A stretch of DNA of 34,182 bases from Nostoc sp. WHI (GTDB taxonomy: Bacteria > Cyanobacteriota > Cyanobacteriia > Cyanobacteriales > Nostocaceae). The position numbers were made by a program, and so were the translations under genes. The DNA lies in contig NZ_WBKM01000137.1 of the NCBI RefSeq assembly GCF_015714725.1, positions 1 through 34,182 on the forward strand, written 5' to 3'. Of this stretch, positions 26,899 through 34,182 are shown piece by piece (positions within the stretch are counted from its first letter, which is position 1; every line of letters begins with the position of its first letter). The notes beneath the pieces are model-generated. The model did not search any database, was not told the DNA's origin, and saw nothing but the letters and a program-made list of their open reading frames with translations.

Positions 26899-29800
26899 AT
26901 GGCAAATATCGTTGGAACCAACGGAAATGATACCTTACTGGGTAGTAAGAGCGCCGACACAATTAACGGTCTAACGGGTAACGACACCTTAATTGGTGGT
27001 GGTGGCAAGGATAGATTTGTTTACGACTTGGATGACGGAACTGATACCATCACTGATTTTGGTGGCATAGCTAAAGGCACAAACCCAACAGCAGCAGTCA
27101 TTGCCGAAGTAGATACCCTTGTATTCCAAGGCTATAACTTTATTGCCCAAAATCTGCTGCTAACACAGCAGGGTAACAATCTAGAAATCACTTTTGAAGG
27201 AGCGTCTGACAGCAAAGTCATTCTAGAAAACTTTGCCTTGGAAAACCTGGATAACCTCCGCAAATCGACAGGAGCCAGTGTAGACTCAGGCAACATTCTG
27301 TTTGATGAGCAAACCAGCATTCAAGACAGCTTTGATATCTTTAATGCCAACTCCACCCGAAGCACTGTCTTCAATAAAAACACAGTTACCTTTCTGAACG
27401 ACCTGAACAACAATGTCAACGGCTTTAACAACTCAGATGATGTGATCAATGGTCAGGGGGGTAATGACAAAATTGACGGTAAGAGTGGCAACGATACGCT
27501 GCGTGGTGGTGTAGGTAATGATACTCTTATTGGTGGTGCAGGTGATGACTTTCTATTTGGTGGTACGGGTGATGACTCCTTAAATGGTGGTACGGGCAAT
27601 GATCAGCTTTATGGTGGTGTAGGCAACAATACCCTCAAGGGTGGCTTTGGTAATGATTACTTGAATGTTGAATCTTCAACAGGCAATAATTTCCTCTCTG
27701 GTGGCGATGGCAATGATATTTTCTCTGCCTCTGGCTACTACAATTACGACAATGAGACTGTTTATTATACCTCTGGCAATAACACACTCAAAGGAGATGC
27801 GGGGAGTGACTACCTTAGCATTAGCTTCTCTAGTGGCAACAATACCGTTTCAGGCGGAGATGGGAATGATAATATTTACGCATCTGAACTCCAAGGTACA
27901 AATACCCTCAATGGAGGGGATGGCAATGATTCCTTCAATTTGTACTCCGTATTTACTGCTCCCTCTCCCTTAGTTACTCAAACGGTAGATGGAGGAACAG
28001 GTGAAGATTATTTGTTTAACAGTTATAGGGATGCTACCGAGGGAATCATTTGGACTTTCGATGCTACTACTAACATTGGCTCAATTACGGTGGGCACTAA
28101 TCGGGTTAACTACAAAAATATCGAACAATTAAATATCACAGGTACAGCCTACTATGACAACATTGTGGGGAGCAATGGCAACGATACGCTCGACGGGGGC
28201 ACCAGTGGCGACGATACGATTCTTGGTGGTACTGGTAACGATTACTTGAATTATTCACCAAATTCTACTCAAGTGAATTTAACAGGTGATAATCTGCTCT
28301 CTGGTGGCGATGGCAATGATATTCTATCTGCCTCTGGCTCCAGCTATAGCTTCCGTGACGAGTTCGAGTTCGAGATCATTGATTATACCTCTGGCAATAG
28401 CACTCTTGACGGTGGTGCTGGTGATGATCGCTTGGATGCTCGGATTTCAACAGGTGATAACCTTCTCTCTGGGGGCGATGGTAGCGATCGCTTGTATGCT
28501 AACATTTCAACAGGTGATAATCTGCTGAATGGTGACGATGGCAATGATTATCTCTCTGCCTCTGGCTACGACTTCGATAACATATATTATGAAGCCTCTG
28601 GTAATAGTACCCTCAACGGTGGCGCTGGTGACGATTCTTTGAATGCTAGCACTTCAACAGGTGATAATCTGCTGAATGGTGACGATGGCAATGATTATCT
28701 CTTTGCCTCTGGTGTGTCTGGCAATAACACCCTTAATGGAGGGGATGGCAACGATTTCTTAAATTTATACTCTTTATCTGCTGCTTCCTCTTCCTTGGTG
28801 ACTCAAACGATAGACGGGGGGACGGGTGACGATTTGTTGACCCTCGAAGTCAGTGCCACCGGAGGAATTACTTCGACTTTCAATGCTACCACTAACGTTA
28901 GCTCGATTACAGCAGGTACGAATGTAGTTAACTACAAGAATATCGAAAGATTAAATATCACAGGTACAGCCTACGATGACAATATTGTGGGAGGCAATGG
29001 CAACGATACGCTTAATCCGGGCAGTGGTGGCAATGACACAATAGATGGAGGAGCAGGTAATGATTTGTTGAGCGTCAATCTCAGCAATGCTACCGGGGGA
29101 ATCACTTCGACAGATTTCAATGCCACTACTAACATTGTCTCAATTACAGTAGGCACGAATCTAATTAACTACAAAAATATTGAACGATTAATTATCTCAG
29201 GTACAGCCTACGATGATTATATTGTAGGGAACAACGGCAATGAAACGCTCTCCGGGGGCAGTAGTGGCAGTGATACGATTCTTGGGGTTGAAGGTGACGA
29301 TTACTTAAGAGCTAGCTCTTCAGGTAATAGCACTCTTAACGGTGGCGCTGGTGACGATTACTTAAGAGCTAGCTCTTCAGGTAATAGCACTCTTAACGGT
29401 GGCGCTGGTGACGATCGCTTAGAAGCTAACCTTTCAACAGGCGATAACCTACTGTTTGGAGACGAAGGTAATGATTCTGTCTCTGCCTCCGGCTACTTCT
29501 CTAACTACGAGGACTACGGAGGCCGCTACGGTCCTGGGCCAGCATATTATTATGAAACTTCTGGCAATAACACCCTTAACGGTGGCACTGGTGACGATCG
29601 CCTGAGTGTTGACTATTCAACAGGCGATAACCTGCTCAATGGAGGTGATGGCAATGATTCTCTCTTTGCCTCTGGTTACGAAATAGACCAAATTTATGGA
29701 GTCTATCGTAGGGCATTAGGAAATAACACCCTCAACGGTGGCGCTGGTGACGATCGCCTGAGTGTTGACTATTCAGCAGGCGATAACCTGCTTTCTGGTG

Positions 29801-30231
29801 ACGATGGCAATGATTATCTCTCCGCCTTTGCTGCCTCTGGTAATAACACCCTCAACGGCGGTGATGGGAATGATACCATCTCTGGTGGTAATGGAAATGA
29901 TACCCTTTATGGAGAAGATGGTATTGATAGCTTTGCTTTTAATAGTTTCAATGAAGGCGTAGATACTCTTTATGACTTCAACGCGACTAACGAATTTATT
30001 CAGGTATCGGCTGCCGGTTTTGGTGGCGATTTATCACCAGGTTCACTTTCAGATAGTCAGTTTACACTTGGAATATCTGCAACAGCGATCGCTCAACGAT
30101 TCATCTATGACAACGTTACAGGTGTAGTGTATTTTGATCAAGATGGCAGTGCAGATGCATTTACTCAGGTACAATTTGCACAACTATCTGCTGGAGTATC
30201 ACTAACCAAAAATAATTTTGTGGTTGTCTAA
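26899..30231 (+). CDS. RTX (hemolysin-type calcium-binding) repeat protein
   Basis: From the ATG at 26899 (GGAG six bases before it) the protein has 1110 residues; an in-frame TTG at 26881 is less likely. It begins directly with RTX nonapeptides ([23 protein letters not shown]) and carries dozens of GGxGxDxL-type repeats, which bind calcium and fold as beta-rolls. A longer unit recurs three times, with [10 protein letters not shown] or [10 protein letters not shown], then TTN.SIT.GTN and YKNIE.L.I.GTAY.D.IVG. There is no Sec signal; the C-terminus ([15 protein letters not shown]) is typical of type I secreted cyanobacterial RTX proteins. No enzymatic domain is seen, so a surface or matrix role is likely. 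No type I secretion genes are adjacent; the ABC exporter at the left is not of the HlyB type. Confidence 0.92.
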   Translation: MANIVGTNGNDTLLGSKSADTINGLTGNDTLIGGGGKDRFVYDLDDGTDTITDFGGIAKGTNPTAAVIAEVDTLVFQGYNFIAQNLLLTQQGNNLEITFEGASDSKVILENFALENLDNLRKSTGASVDSGNILFDEQTSIQDSFDIFNANSTRSTVFNKNTVTFLNDLNNNVNGFNNSDDVINGQGGNDKIDGKSGNDTLRGGVGNDTLIGGAGDDFLFGGTGDDSLNGGTGNDQLYGGVGNNTLKGGFGNDYLNVESSTGNNFLSGGDGNDIFSASGYYNYDNETVYYTSGNNTLKGDAGSDYLSISFSSGNNTVSGGDGNDNIYASELQGTNTLNGGDGNDSFNLYSVFTAPSPLVTQTVDGGTGEDYLFNSYRDATEGIIWTFDATTNIGSITVGTNRVNYKNIEQLNITGTAYYDNIVGSNGNDTLDGGTSGDDTILGGTGNDYLNYSPNSTQVNLTGDNLLSGGDGNDILSASGSSYSFRDEFEFEIIDYTSGNSTLDGGAGDDRLDARISTGDNLLSGGDGSDRLYANISTGDNLLNGDDGNDYLSASGYDFDNIYYEASGNSTLNGGAGDDSLNASTSTGDNLLNGDDGNDYLFASGVSGNNTLNGGDGNDFLNLYSLSAASSSLVTQTIDGGTGDDLLTLEVSATGGITSTFNATTNVSSITAGTNVVNYKNIERLNITGTAYDDNIVGGNGNDTLNPGSGGNDTIDGGAGNDLLSVNLSNATGGITSTDFNATTNIVSITVGTNLINYKNIERLIISGTAYDDYIVGNNGNETLSGGSSGSDTILGVEGDDYLRASSSGNSTLNGGAGDDYLRASSSGNSTLNGGAGDDRLEANLSTGDNLLFGDEGNDSVSASGYFSNYEDYGGRYGPGPAYYYETSGNNTLNGGTGDDRLSVDYSTGDNLLNGGDGNDSLFASGYEIDQIYGVYRRALGNNTLNGGAGDDRLSVDYSAGDNLLSGDDGNDYLSAFAASGNNTLNGGDGNDTISGGNGNDTLYGEDGIDSFAFNSFNEGVDTLYDFNATNEFIQVSAAGFGGDLSPGSLSDSQFTLGISATAIAQRFIYDNVTGVVYFDQDGSADAFTQVQFAQLSAGVSLTKNNFVVV
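29293..29406 (+). repeat. Exact 57-bp tandem duplication within RTX gene
   Basis: Bases 29293-29349 and 29350-29406 are identical. Each encodes [19 protein letters not shown], and a third, diverged unit ([14 protein letters not shown]) follows. Identity at synonymous positions points to a recent event. Confidence 0.9.
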
Positions 30232-30542
30232 TTGTGATTAGCGCTTGATTCTGACTCTACCACGCAATACGGTTCGGATAAGGCTCAATCTCCCCAACTC
30301 CCCTTAAAAAAGGGGGATATTAAGGACTATGCATCTTAACCAAACCGTATTGTCTACACATGGACTGCGAAGTGCTATTTTAAGCACCTCGCATTTTATT
30401 TATCAATGCAATTAGAGCGGCAATAAAACCATTGCTACACGTCAACACATTCATTGAGCAATTTTGAGCTACTTTCTGATCGGAAAACCAGCTTTACATG
30501 AACTCAACCAGCAACTAAAATGAAGGTTTATAAGTATCAAAT
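30232..30542. other. Intergenic region, 311 bases
   Basis: It contains the small inverted-repeat element at 30265-30352. The rest, up to the radical SAM start, is AT-rich and without ORF or repeat that I recognise. Confidence 0.4.
30265..30352. mobile_element. Small inverted-repeat element related to the IS4-type ends
   Basis: CAATACGGTT at the left and AACCGTATTG at the right are exact complements; the match continues with GTTAAG or GATAAG further in. The left end (CAATACGGTTCGGATAAGGC) differs from the IS end at 582 in only two of 20 bases. The middle holds the CCCCTTAAAAAAGGGGG-type repeat. No clean target duplication is visible. It is probably a MITE mobilised by the same transposase family. 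Confidence 0.65.
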
Positions 30543-32144
30543 ATGAATGTTTTACTTTTATACCCCCGTTTTCCAAAAAGTTTTTGGTCTTTTGAAAAAA
30601 CACTGGCTTTATTAGACCGTAAAGCCATGCTACCGCCTTTAGGCTTGGTGACTGTAGCCGCGATTTTACCCCAAGAATGGCAGTTCAAGCTAGTAGATCG
30701 AAATATTCGCCTCTGTACGGAAGCAGAATGGGCTTGGGCAGATTTAGTTATTATGTCGGCGATGATTGTGCAGAAAGAGGATTTGCTCTCTCAGATATTG
30801 GAGGCAAAGCAGAGAGGGAAACGTGTCGCTGTGGGTGGCCCCTTCCCGACAGCGCTACCGGGTGAAATGACATCCGCCGGAGCAGATTATTTGATATTAG
30901 ACGAAGGAGAAATTACCCTACCCTTATTTGTAGCAGCGATCGCACGGGGCGATCAAACAGGCATATTTCGCTCTGACGGTGAAAAACCAGATGTTAGCAA
31001 TACTCCGATTCCTCGCTTTGACCTGCTAGAATTTGATGCCTATGCGGAGATGTCGGTGCAATTTTCCCGTGGATGTCCCTTTCAGTGTGAATTCTGCGAC
31101 ATTATTGTGCTTTACGGTCGCAAACCCCGCACCAAAAACCCAGAGCAACTATTAGCAGAACTTGATTACCTGTATAAACTGGGTTGGCGGCGCAGTATTT
31201 TTATGGTGGATGACAACTTCATCGGCAATAAGCGGAATGTCAAATTATTTTTGAAGTCCCTTGTGCCCTGGATGGTAGAACATAACTATCCCTTTTCCTT
31301 TGCCACAGAGGCTTCAGTTGATTTAGCCCAAGATCAAGAACTGATGGATTTGATGGTAACGTGTAATTTTGGAGCCGTTTTTCTGGGAATTGAAACCCCC
31401 GACGAAGAAAGTCTCGCCTTTACTCAGAAATACCAAAATACACGAGACTCGCTCACTGAAGCGGTGCATAAGATTACCCGCTCAGGGCTGCGAGTCATGG
31501 CAGGCTTTATCATTGGGTTTGATGGTGAGAAAGCCGGAGCAGGCGGACGAATTGTCAAGTTTGTCGAGCAAACAGCAATTCCTACAGCCTTATTTAGTAT
31601 GCTGCAAGCGCTTCCAGATACAGCCCTCTGGCATAGATTAGAAAAGGAAGGACGACTCCAGAGCAAATCTGCCAACATCAACCAAACCACGTTGATGAAC
31701 TTTGTACCAACTCGACCTTTAGAAGACATTGCTCAAGAATATGTGCAAGCATTCTGGGATTTGTATGAGCCAGAGCGGTTTTTGGAGCGTACATACAAAC
31801 ACTTCCGTCTTTTGGGCGAAGCAACCTACCCGAAAAAAGGCAAAGGTGCTAAGAAACCATTGAACTGGAAAGTACTCCGGGCGTTGATGATCATTTGCTG
31901 GCGGCAGGGTGTACGTCGTCAGACGCGCTGGCAATTCTGGCGCAACTTATGGAATATGTATCAGCATAATCGGGGTGGGGTGAGTAGCTACTTAGCCGTT
32001 TGTGCCCAAATTGAGCATTTCGTGGAGTATCGCCAGATTGTCCGGGATGAAATTGAGGCTCAAGTGGCTGAATTTTTAGAAGCAAAAGCTAGGGTGAAAC
32101 CTGAAGCAGCAGTGATGGAAGTGTCAGGAAGCTTACACAAATAG
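30543..32144 (+). CDS. B12-binding domain radical SAM protein (DUF4070)
   Basis: This 533-residue protein has an N-terminal cobalamin-binding fold (MNVLLLYPRFPKSFWSFEK, with GGPFPTALP and ADYLILDEGE further on), then the radical SAM core with CPFQCEFC (Cys178, Cys182, Cys185) binding the 4Fe-4S cluster, and a DUF4070-type C-terminus from about 400. Such enzymes use SAM and often cobalamin for methylation or rearrangement. The B12 domain lacks a clear DxHxxG motif, which is common in this branch. Hopanoid methylase HpnP belongs to the same wide family, but its characteristic N-terminus is not seen, so I do not use that name. Substrate unknown. It stands 144 bases upstream of the histidine phosphatase gene. 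Confidence 0.88.
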   Translation: MNVLLLYPRFPKSFWSFEKTLALLDRKAMLPPLGLVTVAAILPQEWQFKLVDRNIRLCTEAEWAWADLVIMSAMIVQKEDLLSQILEAKQRGKRVAVGGPFPTALPGEMTSAGADYLILDEGEITLPLFVAAIARGDQTGIFRSDGEKPDVSNTPIPRFDLLEFDAYAEMSVQFSRGCPFQCEFCDIIVLYGRKPRTKNPEQLLAELDYLYKLGWRRSIFMVDDNFIGNKRNVKLFLKSLVPWMVEHNYPFSFATEASVDLAQDQELMDLMVTCNFGAVFLGIETPDEESLAFTQKYQNTRDSLTEAVHKITRSGLRVMAGFIIGFDGEKAGAGGRIVKFVEQTAIPTALFSMLQALPDTALWHRLEKEGRLQSKSANINQTTLMNFVPTRPLEDIAQEYVQAFWDLYEPERFLERTYKHFRLLGEATYPKKGKGAKKPLNWKVLRALMIICWRQGVRRQTRWQFWRNLWNMYQHNRGGVSSYLAVCAQIEHFVEYRQIVRDEIEAQVAEFLEAKARVKPEAAVMEVSGSLHK

Positions 32145-32288
32145 CTTAGTATCAAGCCTGGAAAATCTCGTCTCCAGGTTTTACACGCTTGCTCTAAGTA
32201 ATTATTTTTCAATCCACCTTCCTTAGTAGATAATTCTGCAATCATTTTGCAGTAAAATTAATCGTCTAGATAGAGGAGGGCAAGACGG

Positions 32289-33641
32289 ATGACCCGTGTC
32301 ATCATTGTGCGCCACGGTCAAAGCGGTTATAACACCGAGCGGCGTATTCAAGGGCGCACTGATGCGTCAACATTAACCGAAAAAGGTCGTAACGATGCCA
32401 GTAAACTAGGCAAAGCCCTCAGTAATATTTTATTTAATGCGATTTACAGCAGTCCCCTGCAACGAGCAAAACACACAGCAGATATCATCCATAGTGAGCT
32501 AGCTACTCATCCAGGAAAGTCTGCTGTACTCCAAGTTTCTGATTTGCTGCTGGAAATTGATTTACCTTTGTGGCAAGCAATGCTCACTGCTGAAGTAAAG
32601 CAGGAGTTTGCCGAAGACTACCGCACTTGGCACGAACGCCCTCATGAGCTGCGGATGCTGCTTAATGATGGAGAGGGAACAAGAGAACATTTTCCCGTCC
32701 TTGCTTTATACGAACAAGCACGGCAGTTTTGGCAAGAAATTTTGTCTCACCATCAAGGCGAAACCATTCTCATCGTGGGACATAATGGTATCAATCGCGC
32801 CCTCATTAGCACGGCGCTATCCATTCCCCCAAGCCGCTACCATTCAATACAGCAATCTAACTGTGGCATCACTGTACTAAATTTTTCTGGAGGATTGGGG
32901 GAACCAGTCCAACTAGAGTCGTTGAATCAGACGCAACATATCGGGGAAAGTCTACCCTCATTGCGACCAGATCATCAAGGAATACGGTTGTTGCTGGTGC
33001 GTCATGGAGAAACAGAGTGGAATCGCCAAACCAGGTTTCAGGGACAAATTGATGTCCCCCTTAACGACAACGGTAGACAACAGTCGCAAAAAGCAGGCGA
33101 ATTTCTCCAAGAGGTAGGAATTGATTTTGCCGTAAGTAGCTCAATGCTACGTCCTAAAGAAACAGCAGAAATTATCTTAAAACACCATCCAAATGTAAAG
33201 TTGGAATTACAAAATGATTTAAGAGAAATCAGCCACGGACTTTGGGAAGGAAAATTAGAAGCAGAGATAGAGCAGGAGTTTCCCGGAGAGTTGCAGCGCT
33301 GGCGGCTAATCCCAGCCGAAGTGCAAATGCCTGAAGGGGAAAATTTGCAACAAGTATGGGAACGCAGCGTTGCAGCTTGGCAATCAATTGTGCAAGCTGC
33401 ATCAATCAATCAATTCAAAACTGTATTAGTAGTAGCTCATGATGCTACTAATAAAACTTTGCTTTGTCACATTCTTGGTTTATCGCTGGAAAATTTCTGG
33501 AATTTCCGTCAAGGTAACGGTGCTGTTAGTGTTATCGACTATCCTGCTGGAATAAATGGTTTACCAGTATTACAAGCGATGAACATCACCACTCACTTGG
33601 GTGGAGGCGTATTAGATAAAACAGCAGCAGGGGCATTGTAA
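32289..33641 (+). CDS. Two-domain histidine phosphatase (phosphoglycerate mutase-like)
   Basis: The 450-residue protein holds two phosphoglycerate mutase-like domains in tandem. The first opens VIIVRHGQSGYNTE (His9) and has GHNGINRALI; the second opens LLLVRHGETEWNRQTRFQGQ (His239) and has AHDATNKTLL. Both keep the RHG catalytic His and the second His, so both may be active phosphatases. Cyanobacteria commonly carry this fused form; the substrate (phosphoserine, phosphoglycerate or sugar phosphate) cannot be told from sequence. GGAGGG lies 10-14 bases before the start. Repeats separate it from the dihydroorotase-like gene. Confidence 0.9.
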   Translation: MTRVIIVRHGQSGYNTERRIQGRTDASTLTEKGRNDASKLGKALSNILFNAIYSSPLQRAKHTADIIHSELATHPGKSAVLQVSDLLLEIDLPLWQAMLTAEVKQEFAEDYRTWHERPHELRMLLNDGEGTREHFPVLALYEQARQFWQEILSHHQGETILIVGHNGINRALISTALSIPPSRYHSIQQSNCGITVLNFSGGLGEPVQLESLNQTQHIGESLPSLRPDHQGIRLLLVRHGETEWNRQTRFQGQIDVPLNDNGRQQSQKAGEFLQEVGIDFAVSSSMLRPKETAEIILKHHPNVKLELQNDLREISHGLWEGKLEAEIEQEFPGELQRWRLIPAEVQMPEGENLQQVWERSVAAWQSIVQAASINQFKTVLVVAHDATNKTLLCHILGLSLENFWNFRQGNGAVSVIDYPAGINGLPVLQAMNITTHLGGGVLDKTAAGAL

Positions 33642-33644
33642 TAA

Positions 33645-33788
33645 AGTTAGGAGTTAGGAGTTAGGAGTTAGGAGTGAAAAGTTAAGAGTGAGGAATAAAG
33701 TTAGAAGTAATGAGCGAGGAACAAATAATTCATATAACTTTTAATTCATAACTCCTAACTCCTAACTAAAAATTTCTAACTCATAACT
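33645..33788. repeat. Heptamer repeats (AGTTAGG) with inverted partner
   Basis: Four AGTTAGG units run from 33645 to 33672, then degenerate copies follow. TAACTCCTAACTCCTAACT at 33749-33767 is the reverse complement, so the spacer can fold into a long hairpin. This is the tandem short repeat (STRR) type known in heterocystous cyanobacteria. Confidence 0.85.
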
Positions 33789-33798
33789 AAAAACTTTT

Positions 33799-34182
33799 AT
33801 GACTGAACTGCTGCAACAAGTACGGCTGATTGACCCGGTTTGTGAAACCGACGAACTATTTGATGTGCTGATTGCTGATGGTTATATCCAAGCAATGGCC
33901 TCGCACATTTCTGACATCAGTTCTGATATTCAAATCAGAGATTGTCGGGGATTAGTTCTTGGTACTGGTTTAGTAGATTTGTATAGCCACTCCGGCGAAC
34001 CGGGGTTTGAAGAACGGGAAACCCTCTTGTCTCTCTTGCAATCTGCTGCTGCTGGCGGCTTTACCAGACTTAGCATTTTACCCGATACATCCCCAGTTAT
34101 TGATAACCCTGCGCTTGTGGCACAGTTGCAAAATAGGAGAGAGGGACAAGGGAGACAAAGGGACAATTTTTCTCCCCTGCTC
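33799..34182 (+). CDS. Dihydroorotase-like protein, partial, lacking HxH
   Basis: The frame starts at ATG 33799 (MTELLQQVRLIDPVCETDE) and is open to the window end, giving 128 residues. It follows dihydroorotase and related amidohydrolases: VLIADGYIQAMA, then LVLGTGLVDLYSHSGEPGFEERE and AAAGGFTRLSILPDTSPVIDNPA. The usual metal motif DxHxH reads DLYSH here, with Tyr in place of the first His. In the family this marks non-catalytic (PyrC'-like) members that can support aspartate transcarbamoylase, or a changed metal site. After ALVAQLQ the sequence NRREGQGRQRDNFSP is encoded by GA-rich low-complexity DNA and looks like an insertion. The C-terminus is outside the window. Confidence 0.8.
   Translation, partial: MTELLQQVRLIDPVCETDELFDVLIADGYIQAMASHISDISSDIQIRDCRGLVLGTGLVDLYSHSGEPGFEERETLLSLLQSAAAGGFTRLSILPDTSPVIDNPALVAQLQNRREGQGRQRDNFSPLL

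Noticed and set aside
27665..27973. Plus-strand ORF rich in Met, Ile and Leu inside the RTX gene
   Set aside because: A frame-shifted reading of the GGxGxD repeats; similar shadows occur at 28286 and 29762.
30543..32144. Naming the radical SAM gene hpnP (hopanoid C-2 methylase)
   Set aside because: Same broad family, but the N-terminal sequence does not match the HpnP pattern I know and no hopanoid genes are adjacent.
33645..33788. CRISPR array
   Set aside because: Units are seven bases, without unique spacers; it is a short tandem repeat.
33930..34166. Minus-strand ORF of 78 codons at the right end
   Set aside because: Antisense to the dihydroorotase-like frame, which has clear family similarity.

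Overview
The window looks like a chromosomal segment of a filamentous, Nostoc-like cyanobacterium. The evidence is many HIP1 octamers (GCGATCGC) inside and between genes, small dispersed repeats of the kind known from Nostoc genomes, MITE-like elements, and gene families typical of that group (cyanobacterial HopA1-like protein, DUF4351 nuclease-like protein, DUF815 ATPase, RTX repeat protein). This assignment is an inference; no rRNA or other marker gene is present, and I see no tRNA and no CRISPR array.

Layout. 1-582: the decayed 5' part of an IS4-family transposase with one terminal repeat. 603-4268: a DUF4385 protein, an ABC exporter, a small zinc-ribbon protein and a glycosyltransferase pseudogene that has lost its middle. 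4729-5511: exonuclease III. 5623-8029: a HopA1-family protein and an APH-like kinase in one minus-strand unit. This pair recalls the kinase/HopA1 pair of class V lanthipeptide biosynthesis and is the best candidate here for an undescribed system. 8691-10253: a DUF4351/Rpn-like nuclease and a TMEM14 membrane protein. 10361-14481: three plus-strand genes, a DUF815 AAA+ ATPase, a membrane-anchored coiled-coil protein with a TerB-C-like tail, and a BrxD/DUF2791-like ATPase. This looks like a reduced Ter/BREX-type module. 14572-14684: a MITE with a clear target duplication. 14818-16916: a TPR lipoprotein-like or exported protein and an AGE-family epimerase.

17116-24883 is a defence-type block. It holds an AIPR (abortive phage resistance) protein with a Mrr-like nuclease motif, a diverged second copy of its C-terminal third, and a type III modification methylase translationally coupled to its Res helicase-nuclease. 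An aspartoacylase-like metallohydrolase follows. 25157-26140 is a CHAD protein. 26141-26898 holds a gene remnant and a second MITE. 26899-30231 encodes a 1110-residue RTX calcium-binding repeat protein that still carries an exact 57-bp tandem duplication. 30265-30352 is a small inverted-repeat element whose ends match the terminal repeat of the IS at the left edge. The right end carries a B12-binding radical SAM protein, a two-domain histidine phosphatase, and the start of a dihydroorotase-like protein that lacks the usual HxH metal motif and runs off the window.

Two themes recur. First, small repeats have entered coding sequence several times: the GYAYA-encoding repeat in the epimerase and AIPR genes, a repeat-derived AIPR tail, and a low-complexity insert in the dihydroorotase. 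Second, gene decay and duplication cluster around mobile or defence-related loci.
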